Shown here: in pieces, positions 8,647-19,282 of the stretch
Layout: the number at the start of each line of letters is the position of its first letter
Position numbering within the stretch: position 1 is the stretch's first letter
Assembly: GCA_036504035.1 (NCBI GenBank)
Contig: DASXVV010000009.1
Span: 248,001-312,000, forward strand
DNA: 64,000 bases
Direction: 5' to 3'
DNA from: Candidatus Deferrimicrobiaceae bacterium
Lineage (GTDB): Bacteria; Desulfobacterota; Deferrimicrobia; Deferrimicrobiales; Deferrimicrobiaceae
Translations under genes and position numbers: made by a program
The notes under the pieces: generated by a model
The model's database searches: none
Told to the model about the DNA's origin: nothing
The model's input: the letters and a program-made list of their open reading frames with translations, nothing else

Positions 8647-8665
8647 ACCCCGCGCACGAAGGTAT

Positions 8666-9457
8666 TTATCGGGCGGCCGGAGCGATCTTCGTTTCCCACG
8701 CCTGCATCTTGTCGCGGGCCGCGCGGGCTTCGGGCGCGTTCGGGACCAGTTCGAGGTAGCGTTTCATGTGCCCGATCGCCTTTGCGTACATTCCCGTCTC
8801 TGCGTATAGGAGGGCTGCGTTGTACTGCCCCTCGGCCCAGAATGGATGGATGGCAAGCCCCTGTTCGTAGAATGAGGCGGCGCCTTCGAAATCCTTGTTC
8901 GCCGACGCTTCCTCCGCCAGCGTCTTGTACCGGCGGGCCCCCTCGGGGAGCTCGGGTCTCGGCCGCATCTCCCGCCATGCGGCCGCTTTTTCGCTGAACT
9001 CGGCAAAGGCCGCGTTGTCGCCGGCCAGCGGCTGGGCCGACGTTAGATACCCGAGCGCGTGGACGGCGTCCACGAACCGGCGGGCCTCCCCCGGCGAATC
9101 CCAGGCAGCCTGCTCTGCGGTTTCGGGCCCCAGTTCGACGAAGGACTCCTTGCCCGATTCCTTCACTGAAAGATCGTTAAGTTCCCGAAACCGATACTGT
9201 CGTGTACGGGCCTCCCCGTTCGCCAGCCAAGTCAGGGAAAAGGCGTCGTCAAGGACACGTGTTTCCCTGTATGGCCTTCCCCCGTGGATCTTCGCCGTGC
9301 GGAGCGTTTCCGCAAGGCTCCTCCGGGCTTCGGAGACCATCAGGGCAGGCGCCCCCTGCGTGCCGGGCCTATAAGTCGTGCGGGAACATCCGGTGAGAAG
9401 CGATACCATCGCCAAAGTGATGATGGCACGAACGCCGAAGTCGAAAGAGATTTTCAC
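8666..9457 (-). CDS. TPR-containing lipoprotein
   Basis: 263 residues from GTG 9455-9457, chosen because GGGAGG lies five bases upstream; the frame also extends upstream to an ATG at 9542-9544 but that gives no sensible signal. A lipoprotein signal with lipobox LLTGC occurs near residues 20-24, so the protein is probably anchored in the envelope. The C-terminal third has tetratricopeptide features (NKDFEGAASFYEQGLAIHP, then AEGQYNAALLYAETGMYAK). The middle is unrecognised. It is a single gene on this strand. Confidence 0.75.
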   Translation of the reverse strand: MKISFDFGVRAIITLAMVSLLTGCSRTTYRPGTQGAPALMVSEARRSLAETLRTAKIHGGRPYRETRVLDDAFSLTWLANGEARTRQYRFRELNDLSVKESGKESFVELGPETAEQAAWDSPGEARRFVDAVHALGYLTSAQPLAGDNAAFAEFSEKAAAWREMRPRPELPEGARRYKTLAEEASANKDFEGAASFYEQGLAIHPFWAEGQYNAALLYAETGMYAKAIGHMKRYLELVPNAPEARAARDKMQAWETKIAPAAR

Positions 9458-12116
<2,659 letters not shown>

Positions 12117-12151
12117 CGCTTTCAACTCGAACTTCACCATCCGCCCAGCAA

Positions 12152-12185
12152 AAGGCGCCCGGCAGAAATGCCGGGCGCCTTTTTT
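12152..12185 (+). terminator. Rho-independent terminator of icd
   Basis: AAGGCGCCCGGC (12152-12163), loop AGAAAT, GCCGGGCGCCTT (12170-12181), followed by T residues to 12185. A perfect 12-bp stem with T-run, 36 bp after the icd stop. Confidence 0.92.
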
Positions 12186-12299
12186 ATTGAACCGCAAGAC
12201 CGTTCGAGCGAATCTCCTTCGGGGATCAAGAAAGCTTAGCCGGATACGCTCTCGCCTCCGGTATCATGTAGATAAATAATCTTGCGTGGGAGAAACCGG

Positions 12300-12794
12300 A
12301 TGAATTTGACTGACCGAGCCCGATGCGCCGCGACGGCCGGGTTCGCCTTTTTGGCCGTGGCGTTGGGAGCGACGCCTTCCACCCACGCCGCGCCGCAATC
12401 CGCCGCCGTTCCAGGCGCGAAGTCTGTGGCCGGGAAACCGGCTCCCGCCGACTACCGGGCCTTGCCGAAACCCGGCGCGCGCGTCACGCTCGACGCCGGG
12501 CATTACTTCACCTACGGTTTCACCAAGCCCGCCAAGATCGGCGTGGCGATCATGAGGGTCGAGATCTTCACGCGCGACGGGAAGCACGACACCTCGTTCG
12601 GCGTCAAGGGCGACGCGGACATGCCCTCGATGCGAGGCGCCCACACCATGGGCGACAAGGATTTCGCCCTGTCCAAAAAGGGCGACTACCTTTTGCCGAT
12701 CCCGCTGGTCATGCCGGGCGACTGGGAAGTCCGCCTCACATTCGTGAAGGACGGGAAGACGGTCCTGCGTGGCGCCTATCTCTTCGACCTTTAG
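12300..12794 (+). CDS. Secreted YtkA-like domain protein
   Basis: 164 residues from ATG 12300 (GGGAGAA six bases upstream; a TTG 18 bp earlier is less likely). A Sec signal peptide ends near THAAPQSA. The mature domain has the YtkA/FixH-like pattern DMPSMRGAHTM ... LPIPLVMPGDWEVRLTF, an immunoglobulin-like sandwich seen in periplasmic proteins linked to copper and haem-oxidase assembly. First gene of a six-gene plus-strand cluster; its end overlaps the next gene by 26 bp. Confidence 0.7.
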   Translation: MNLTDRARCAATAGFAFLAVALGATPSTHAAPQSAAVPGAKSVAGKPAPADYRALPKPGARVTLDAGHYFTYGFTKPAKIGVAIMRVEIFTRDGKHDTSFGVKGDADMPSMRGAHTMGDKDFALSKKGDYLLPIPLVMPGDWEVRLTFVKDGKTVLRGAYLFDL

Positions 12795-13788
12795 AAAGGC
12801 CTATCTCGGCATCGTTGCCCTGTTCCTGGGGTTGTCGGCAACGGCGCGCGCCGACAGCCACCTTCTCTACTTCGAAGCGCAAGGGGTCGCGGGCTACTCG
12901 ACGCTCGAGGACAAACCGGTCTTCAACTCGATGAACCCGGACGCGGAAATGCAGCGTTCCAGCGTCGGATTCGATTACCTTCACCGCTTCTCCGGCGAAG
13001 GCGGCGATTTCGGATCCCTCGGCATCCAGGGCCGGCTCGCCTACAACCGTAACGCAGAGGGAGAGAACGATCCCCGCGTCGAACCCCAGCTCTACAACGC
13101 CTGGTTCAAGCTTAAGACGCCCTGGACCGACGCCTGGATCGGCCACAACCGGCCGGCATTCGGGCTCGGCTCCTACTTCGACAGTCACCCCCTCCTCCTG
13201 CGCACGCTGCCCATCCAGGGGTTCGGCTACGACCGCGATTGGGGCGTCGGCACATACCGCGACTTCTCCCGGGGCAACCTTCAGCTCAGCGCCACGACCG
13301 GGACGGGCATGCCGCTCGAGGCCAAGGGCAACTACATGCTCGCCGGGCGGATTTCCTACGGGGTGCTGGCCGAGGATAATTTCTCCGCGGGCCTTTCCCT
13401 GGCCCTCGGCCGCACGCTCGACACGATGGGATACAAGGTGCGAAACGCCGACCCTGCCATGATGCGGCTGGCCGGCGCCGATCTCGCCCTGCTCCGCAAC
13501 CGGTTCGAGCACCGCTTCGACCTGCTCGCGGGCAAATGGCTTGGGGCCGACACCGTCGCCGCGATGTACCGGCTGGGTATCCTGCTCGACGCCGAGGGGA
13601 GGATGAAGCTCGAGGCGCAGCCCACCTGGTGGCGCGTCGACGGCGAGGGCGGCGAGAACCTTTTGCTGTCCGCCTGCTTCACCGGCCTCGTCACCTCCGA
13701 CCTGGCGTCCCGCACGATGTACGAATACGATCGCGATCGCGGCGATCATCGTATCGTCACGCAAATCTATCTCTACAAGCCGATGTAG
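12769..13788 (+). CDS. Outer-membrane beta-barrel protein
   Basis: 339 residues from GTG 12769-12771, the only start that keeps the signal peptide KAYLGIVALFLGLSATARA. The mature part has alternating aromatic/polar strands (HLLYFEAQGVAGYS, LGIQGRLAYN, RISYGVL, RTMYEYDRD) and ends in a hydrophobic strand (IVTQIYLYKPM), consistent with an outer-membrane barrel. No family assignment. It starts inside the YtkA-like gene, so the two are probably translationally coupled. Confidence 0.65.
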   Translation: MAPISSTFRKAYLGIVALFLGLSATARADSHLLYFEAQGVAGYSTLEDKPVFNSMNPDAEMQRSSVGFDYLHRFSGEGGDFGSLGIQGRLAYNRNAEGENDPRVEPQLYNAWFKLKTPWTDAWIGHNRPAFGLGSYFDSHPLLLRTLPIQGFGYDRDWGVGTYRDFSRGNLQLSATTGTGMPLEAKGNYMLAGRISYGVLAEDNFSAGLSLALGRTLDTMGYKVRNADPAMMRLAGADLALLRNRFEHRFDLLAGKWLGADTVAAMYRLGILLDAEGRMKLEAQPTWWRVDGEGGENLLLSACFTGLVTSDLASRTMYEYDRDRGDHRIVTQIYLYKPM

Positions 13789-13811
13789 GCCATCACGCCC
13801 CCGGAGCATCC

Positions 13812-14483
13812 ATGAAGACTGCCCGCGAACCGATGATCCGCCGCCGAAAGGCAATCCGGCATTTCCTCGCCTCCCTGGTCGCACTGATCGCTGCACTGGC
13901 GGCCACGGCGTCCTTCGGCGCCGTCGGCTGCGACCTGAACGACCCGGACCGCGACGTCGCCCGCCTATTCCCCGATTCGAGCGGGTACCGGACCTCCTAC
14001 GTCTCCATCGACAAGCGGGGCGGCGAACCGATGCTCCGCCGGATCGAGAAACGTCTGGGCGACCGGTTCCACGGCATCTACGAGACGATCGACGTCCCCT
14101 ACACGATCTACGACATCTACAGCGGGAAGAAGAAGGTCGGTTACATCCACGGCGTCAACCAGAAGGGGCAGTTCGGCGGCATCCAGGTGTTCGTCGCGCT
14201 CGACCTCGACGGGAAGATCAAGTCGTTCTACATCCAGAAGATGACCAGCGAATGGGCGAAGAAGCTGCGCGATCCGAAATTCGGCAAGCAGTTTACCGGC
14301 ATGTCGCTCGCCGACCTCGATGCGTACGACCCGGTTACCGGCCACGGGAACGGGAAGATCGCCGGGGTCAGGAATCCGGCGCCCGAGGCCGAAGCCGATT
14401 ACCGCGCCGCGCTGCGCGCCCTCAAGAAGAATCTCATCCTCATGGACGAATTCGTCCTCGCTGCGGAACGGAGCCGGAAATGA
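13812..14483 (+). CDS. Exported FMN-binding-like domain protein
   Basis: 223 residues from ATG 13812 with GGAG five bases upstream. A membrane-spanning signal (HFLASLVALIAALAATASFG) is followed by a domain whose KKKVGYIHGVNQKGQFGGI and VFVALDLDGKIKSFYI resemble FMN_bind domains of NqrC/RnfG proteins. The usual S/T-G-A-T flavinylation motif is not visible near the C-terminus, so covalent FMN binding is doubtful. Its stop overlaps the permease start (ATGA), tying it to the ABC transporter. Confidence 0.55.
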   Translation: MKTAREPMIRRRKAIRHFLASLVALIAALAATASFGAVGCDLNDPDRDVARLFPDSSGYRTSYVSIDKRGGEPMLRRIEKRLGDRFHGIYETIDVPYTIYDIYSGKKKVGYIHGVNQKGQFGGIQVFVALDLDGKIKSFYIQKMTSEWAKKLRDPKFGKQFTGMSLADLDAYDPVTGHGNGKIAGVRNPAPEAEADYRAALRALKKNLILMDEFVLAAERSRK

Positions 14484-15664
14484 TCACCCGATTCGGAATC
14501 GCCTCGAAGAACCTGCTCCGGAAAAAATCCCGGACGCTGCTTACCATGGTCGGGATCATGCTCTCCGCCTGGGTGCTCGTCAGTCTTCTCGGCTTCAACC
14601 GGGGCTACGAGATCGCCCTCAACCGCGACATCGAGAACATGGGCTACCAGCTCATGGTCATGGCCAAGGGGTGCCCTTACGAGGCGGCCACGATGATGCT
14701 GCAGGGCGGGAAGGGGCTTCGCTACATGCCCCAGACCATGGTCGACAACATCACGCGGGAACCCGAGGTCGAAAGCGTCACGCCCATCCTGATGCAGGCG
14801 TTCTTCGACCCGAACAAGGGCGAGAGCGGGGGGATCGCCGGCTACTTCGGCGTTGACCCCGCCACCTATCCGGGGATGAAGCCGTTCTTCCGATTTCGTC
14901 AGGGTGGCTGGTTCAAGGACGGAAACTCCGACGAGGCGGTCATGGGGTTCGAGGCGGCCGAACTTGAGCAGCGCGAGGTGGGCGACATGACGCTCGTCCC
15001 CGAGAAGAACGTCAAGCTCAAGATCGTCGGGATCCTCGAACGGACGGGAAGCCAGGACGACGGCACGACCTTCGTCCCGCTGAAGACGCTGCAGCGGATC
15101 GCCGGGACCGACAAGATCACCACGATCGGCATCAAGATCAAAAAGAACGCCGACATGGCCGCGCTCGAGAACCGGCTCTACCAGCTGCCCGACGTCCAGG
15201 TGGTCAGCTTCAGCCAGGTCAAGCAGACCATCATGAAACTCATCTCCACGGCCCGGGTCATGGTCCTTTCGATCGCGGTCGTCGCCATTCTCATCGCCAT
15301 GGTCGGCGTGGCCAACACGGTCCTCATGTCCGTGCTGGAGCGAAAGCAGGAGATCGGCATCCTCAAGACGATGGGGGCGATGCCTTCCGACGTGTTCCGG
15401 CTGGTCTGGACCGAGACGCTGATCCTGTGCGCGGGAGGCGGGCTGGCCGGCATCGGGATGGCCTTCGCCTTCGCGCACGTGACGGACCTCCTCGTGCGGC
15501 GGATCCTCCCTTATGCCCCGAGCGGCGGGCTGGTGTCGATCGATCCTGCGCTGGCGTGCCTGTCGTTCGGCATCATCCTGCTCGTGGGGCTTTTGAGCGG
15601 CCTGTACCCGGCATGGCAAGCCGGGCGCGTCCGCCCACTCGAATCGATCCGGGGAGAGGGGTGA
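14480..15664 (+). CDS. ABC transporter permease, FtsX/MacB type
   Basis: 394 residues. One N-terminal membrane helix (LLTMVGIMLSAWVLVSLLGF, about 20-40), a large periplasmic domain (about 45-260), then three C-terminal helices (VMVLSIAVVAILIAMVGVAN, an ILCAGGGLAGIGMAFAFA region, and CLSFGIILLVGLLSGLYP). LERKQEIGILKTMGAMPSDV is the typical MacB/LolCE cytoplasmic coupling segment. Such permeases are mechanotransmitters acting on periplasmic substrates rather than classic transmembrane carriers. ATGA overlap with the preceding gene; the ATPase partner follows immediately. Confidence 0.88.
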   Translation: MITRFGIASKNLLRKKSRTLLTMVGIMLSAWVLVSLLGFNRGYEIALNRDIENMGYQLMVMAKGCPYEAATMMLQGGKGLRYMPQTMVDNITREPEVESVTPILMQAFFDPNKGESGGIAGYFGVDPATYPGMKPFFRFRQGGWFKDGNSDEAVMGFEAAELEQREVGDMTLVPEKNVKLKIVGILERTGSQDDGTTFVPLKTLQRIAGTDKITTIGIKIKKNADMAALENRLYQLPDVQVVSFSQVKQTIMKLISTARVMVLSIAVVAILIAMVGVANTVLMSVLERKQEIGILKTMGAMPSDVFRLVWTETLILCAGGGLAGIGMAFAFAHVTDLLVRRILPYAPSGGLVSIDPALACLSFGIILLVGLLSGLYPAWQAGRVRPLESIRGEG

Positions 15665-15669
15665 CCGGC

Positions 15670-16371
15670 ATGGAACAGCGAACCAGCAATCACTCGTCGC
15701 TCGAAGCGCGGGAGCTGACTCGCGTCTACCGGCGCGGCAGCGAGGAGATCCGGGCGCTCGACGGCGTTTCGCTCAAGATCGAGCGAGGCGATTTCGTCTC
15801 GTTCATGGGCCCCTCCGGCTCGGGGAAAACCACCCTCGTCAACCTGCTCGGCTGTCTCGACAATCCCACGTCGGGAGAGCTGTCCCTCGCCGGGCGCCCG
15901 ATCTTCGGAACGGGCAAGCCGCTCGGCGAACGGGAGCTGACGAAAGTCCGACGGGAGCTGTTCGGCTACATCTTTCAGAATTTCTACCTGATTCCCACCC
16001 TGACGGTGCGCGAAAACGTGTCGCTGCCGCTCGCCTTCTACCGAAGGCCCGGAGTCGAGGGGGAAATGGAACGGCTGCTCGAAATGCTCGGGATGAGCCA
16101 CCGGATGAATCACCTCCCGGGGCAGATCTCCGGGGGCGAGATGCAGCGGGTCGCCATCGCGCGCGCGCTCGTCAACCGGCCCGAGATCCTGTTGGCCGAC
16201 GAGCCGACCGGCAACCTCGACAGCCAGCGGTCCGGCGAGATCGGCGAAGTGCTCCAGGAACTGAACGGACGGACGGGGCTGACGATCATCATGGTTACGC
16301 ACAATGCCGAGCTCGGAATGCTCGGCAAAAGGCGGATCGAGATGCGCGACGGTCACGCCCACGAGATTTAA
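15670..16371 (+). CDS. ABC transporter ATP-binding protein, MacB/LolD type
   Basis: 233 residues. Walker [11 protein letters not shown]-loop [15 protein letters not shown], signature [15 protein letters not shown], Walker [14 protein letters not shown] and H-loop VTHN are all present, typical of the MacB/LolD/FtsE subfamily. I start at ATG 15670, about eight bases after GGGGAGAGGGG; a GTG at 15661 is too close to that site. Energises the permease encoded just upstream. Confidence 0.92.
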   Translation: MEQRTSNHSSLEARELTRVYRRGSEEIRALDGVSLKIERGDFVSFMGPSGSGKTTLVNLLGCLDNPTSGELSLAGRPIFGTGKPLGERELTKVRRELFGYIFQNFYLIPTLTVRENVSLPLAFYRRPGVEGEMERLLEMLGMSHRMNHLPGQISGGEMQRVAIARALVNRPEILLADEPTGNLDSQRSGEIGEVLQELNGRTGLTIIMVTHNAELGMLGKRRIEMRDGHAHEI

Positions 16372-16406
16372 ATAATTACACGATGCCGCTCCAGGAGGAA
16401 TCTACT

Positions 16407-16871
16407 TTGACGAAACCGATCCGCACCCTGTTCCTTTTCCCGTTCCTGAGTCTTGTCCTCGCAGCAACCGCAATGGCGTCCTCCCCGGTGGAACCGCCGC
16501 AAAAGTGCGAACAGTGCGGGATGGACCGAGAACGGTTCGCCTACAGCCGGATGATCGTCGAGTATGCCGACGGCAGCAAAGCCGGCGTCTGCAGCATCCA
16601 CTGCGCCGCTGCGGACATGGCAAAGGGGGCGGGCAAGGCGGTCAAGACGCTACGGGTCGCCGATTACAACACCCGTGAGATCCTGGACGCGAATATCGCC
16701 ACGTGGGTCGTCGGGGGAAAGGCGAAGGGCGTCATGACCGGCGTCCCCAAGTGGGCGTTCGCCGACCGGAAAGAGGCGCTGACCTTCGTCAAGGCCTTCG
16801 GCGGCAAGGTGACGCCCTTCAAGAAGGTGTTTGCGGCGTCGAAGGCCGAAGTGGCCGAGTGGGGCCGTTAA
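16407..16871 (+). CDS. NosL-like metal-binding protein
   Basis: 154 residues starting at TTG 16407-16409; AGGAGGAA at 16393-16400 is ideally placed for it, while the ATG at 16383 lies upstream of that site. After a signal peptide (LFLFPFLSLVLAATAMA) comes KCEQCGMDRERFAYSRM and VCSIHCAAADMA, the Cys/Met arrangement of NosL proteins, which bind Cu(I) and support nitrous-oxide reductase maturation or other copper delivery. No nos genes are in the window. Last gene of the envelope cluster, overlapping the convergent thioredoxin-like gene by 4 bp. Confidence 0.82.
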   Translation: MTKPIRTLFLFPFLSLVLAATAMASSPVEPPQKCEQCGMDRERFAYSRMIVEYADGSKAGVCSIHCAAADMAKGAGKAVKTLRVADYNTREILDANIATWVVGGKAKGVMTGVPKWAFADRKEALTFVKAFGGKVTPFKKVFAASKAEVAEWGR

Positions 16872-17821
16872 TCGCCTTTCGGCAGGAACCGCGTCAGCGC
16901 CTCCTTGAGCGCCCCTTCCGCCTCCGGCTTCACCGCGCCGGATGCATCGACGAGCGCAGACGGATCGAAGCCGGCCAGCTTCCGCTCGTGCTCATCCCGA
17001 AGCCCCCGCTTCGCGAGTTCGCGCAGCATTTCGTCACGCCTTCCGAACGCCTTCGCCTCGTTCAGGACAATCGCCTTGAGCAACAGCGGATCCAGGTAGT
17101 CCGAATCCCGGCGGAGTGCCTCGTCCAGCTTCTCGACCGCGTTCTCGGGAACCACGGGCAGAAGTCCCCGGGACGTGCGGGCCAGCAGGAACAGCCGCTT
17201 GCCCAGGTTGAAATACTGGAGCGCATGGTTCTTCGGCGTGTGCGCCAGAAGATACTCGGTCGCCTCCGGCCGCTTCGGCGGGGGAATCCCGAGGAAGGCG
17301 TCGAGAAGCGCGGGAATCTCGTCGCGGGCCACCGAAGGGAATCCCGGGTACGACGCGGCTATCCGAAGCGAGTTGTCCACCACCAGGATCGTCGGCACGC
17401 TGATGATGCCGATCTCGTTGTAACCCTTGAGCCCCGGGTCGATGACGACGGGGAAGGCGACTCCGGCCGCCCCGGCGGTCGACTTGACCAGGGCGACGGC
17501 GTCGGCGGACATCTCCGCATGATCGGCATCGATCGCAAGGAAACGGAGCCCCGACTTCTCGTACCGCGCCCGTGATTTTTCAATGAACCCCAGCAATTCG
17601 GCCGACCGCTCACTCCAGGTCGCCCAATAGACGACGACGAGCCCCTTCTCTCCGGAAAAGGAGGAAAGCTTTCCCCCGGCGCCCGTTACGCCCGAGAGTT
17701 CGATATCGGTCAGGCGTGCCCCATTCTCCGTCCCCCGTAATGCAAACGCCGTATTGAATATTGACGATACGATCAGGAAGGCTGCGAGTATGGCCCAAAA
17801 GATCCATTTTCCCTGGCGCAT
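16868..17821 (-). CDS. TlpA/thioredoxin-like protein lacking the CXXC motif
   Basis: 317 residues from ATG 17819-17821 with AAGGGAGG four bases upstream (a GTG 15 bp earlier would overlap that site). A signal anchor (WIFWAILAAFLIVSSIFNTAFA) is followed by a thioredoxin-like domain: VVVYWATWSERSAELLGF occupies the active-site position, with S-E-R-S replacing C-x-x-C, and the cis-proline loop ISVPTILVVD is retained. The C-terminal 130 residues are helical, possibly TPR-like. It cannot do dithiol chemistry; a binding or scaffold role is inferred. It lies 18 bp downstream of the NYN gene. Confidence 0.75.
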   Translation of the reverse strand: MRQGKWIFWAILAAFLIVSSIFNTAFALRGTENGARLTDIELSGVTGAGGKLSSFSGEKGLVVVYWATWSERSAELLGFIEKSRARYEKSGLRFLAIDADHAEMSADAVALVKSTAGAAGVAFPVVIDPGLKGYNEIGIISVPTILVVDNSLRIAASYPGFPSVARDEIPALLDAFLGIPPPKRPEATEYLLAHTPKNHALQYFNLGKRLFLLARTSRGLLPVVPENAVEKLDEALRRDSDYLDPLLLKAIVLNEAKAFGRRDEMLRELAKRGLRDEHERKLAGFDPSALVDASGAVKPEAEGALKEALTRFLPKGD

Positions 17822-17839
17822 CCTGCCTCCCTTCACGGG

Positions 17840-19282
17840 TCAGCGGTCCGGGCGACGAATCATCAGGAGATGATACAGGTGCCGGGAGCCGATCACGGCG
17901 TGTACTGCCGGGCAACGGTCGATCAGGCCCGCATCGTCCGTCGCCAGGATGCAGCTCCCCTTCCGCTCGCGGGCGACCCGGTCGGCGATCCAGTCGTCGG
18001 CCAGTTCGTTTCCTTTGTGGGTGAACACCACAGTCAGGCCGAAGGCTGCCGGCTCTTCGCGATCCTCCACTCCGTCGTAGACGGCAAAGACCCGTGCGAA
18101 AGACGACGCCATCCGTTCGAGCGCAAAGTTCAGCTGGACCCGTTTCCCGGCGAAATCGGGAATCACCCCGCCGTCGCCGATCGTCGGCTCGTTCGTGATC
18201 AGCAGGTTGTTCCCGTCGACCAGCAGCGTGTAGCGCGATGCGCCGCCCTCCCGGAGCAGCGATTCGAACGTCTCCTCACGCAGCCCCACGCGACCGGTCG
18301 ACCGGATCGTCTCCGACCGGATCACTCGCCGCACCTTTCCCTCGATCGCGCGACGGAGCCGCTCGTGGCCGGCGGCGTCGACGAGGCCTGCTTCGGCCAG
18401 CGTCGCCGCGACGGCGGTAAACCGTTCGAGCAGCGGCAGGGCCGCCTTGCCGTCGGGCAACTCCCCGATCGGGCGAAGAAGCAAGGGGACGGCCTCGGGA
18501 TCCGGCGGAGCCAGGAGCGCAGCGCACGCGGGGTCGGAAAGCATCCTGGCCCGGCGCGTCTCCAGCGCACGGATGGCGGCGGCCAGCTCGGGGACCGCCT
18601 TCAGGGAATCGCGCCCGGCGAACCGCAGCTCGCCCAGCAATCTTCCGATCCGGTCGTGTTCCTCGCGAAGGGCGCGGACCGTTCCGTAACGGGCGTTGAC
18701 GGCCGCCTGACGGTCGAGCGCCCGAGTGGCCAGCGCGATCGCATCGGCGTTGTCGATCCGCGCCCTATCGACGGCATCCCGCCCCTCGGGGCTCTCGAAG
18801 TCGAGACCAATCTCCCGGCGCCAGCGCTCGAACAGCTCCCGCGCAACTTCTTCGCTGCGCGCCCGCTCCCCGGCAAGCTCCCGCTCGGCCGCCTCCTGCC
18901 CGCGGACCGCCTTCTGCAGATCGGACTTCAGTGCCTTGCGATCCTTCCGCGCGCGATCGAGCGCCTCCTCGATGACGGCCATGTCGGCGCGAAGTCGTGC
19001 GGCCTGCTTGTCCTGGCGGCCTGGCCGGTGGGGAGCGGATGAGGCGGCTTCCGCCGAATCGGACTCGGCGGCCGACGGTTCTTCCGGGATTTCGGATTTC
19101 GTTCCCGCGACCTGCTTCAGCGCGGTCAAGAGATCGCCCCGGCCTTCGACCCGTCCCGGCAGCCCGGGCTTTCCGGGATGCGTCGGGATCGCCAGCGTCC
19201 CCACCGCCTTTCCAGGGGCGTGATCGGCGACTACGGCTTCGATCGTCGCCTCGAGATCGGGGGAGGGTGCTTTCTTCTTCAC
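17840..19282 (-). CDS. Coiled-coil protein with C-terminal NYN (PIN-like RNase) domain
   Basis: 480 residues. The N-terminal 90 are disordered; 95-160 form a coiled coil (RKDRKALKSDLQKAVRGQEA); the middle is helical and unassigned. From about 345, YTLLVDGNNLLITNEP, VFAVYDGVED, VVFTHKGNELADDWIADR and SCILATDDAGLIDRC match the NYN/YacP PIN-like fold with its acidic residues, so ribonuclease activity is plausible. Its start overlaps the preceding stop by 4 bp; it is the last member of an overlapping chain beginning with the U32 gene. Confidence 0.75.
   Translation of the reverse strand: MKKKAPSPDLEATIEAVVADHAPGKAVGTLAIPTHPGKPGLPGRVEGRGDLLTALKQVAGTKSEIPEEPSAAESDSAEAASSAPHRPGRQDKQAARLRADMAVIEEALDRARKDRKALKSDLQKAVRGQEAAERELAGERARSEEVARELFERWRREIGLDFESPEGRDAVDRARIDNADAIALATRALDRQAAVNARYGTVRALREEHDRIGRLLGELRFAGRDSLKAVPELAAAIRALETRRARMLSDPACAALLAPPDPEAVPLLLRPIGELPDGKAALPLLERFTAVAATLAEAGLVDAAGHERLRRAIEGKVRRVIRSETIRSTGRVGLREETFESLLREGGASRYTLLVDGNNLLITNEPTIGDGGVIPDFAGKRVQLNFALERMASSFARVFAVYDGVEDREEPAAFGLTVVFTHKGNELADDWIADRVARERKGSCILATDDAGLIDRCPAVHAVIGSRHLYHLLMIRRPDR

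Noticed and set aside
8513-8809. 98-codon frame containing the transposase-like block as an intact gene
   Set aside because: Only about 15 codons match a transposase and the second half runs antisense into the TPR lipoprotein gene; annotated as a relic instead.
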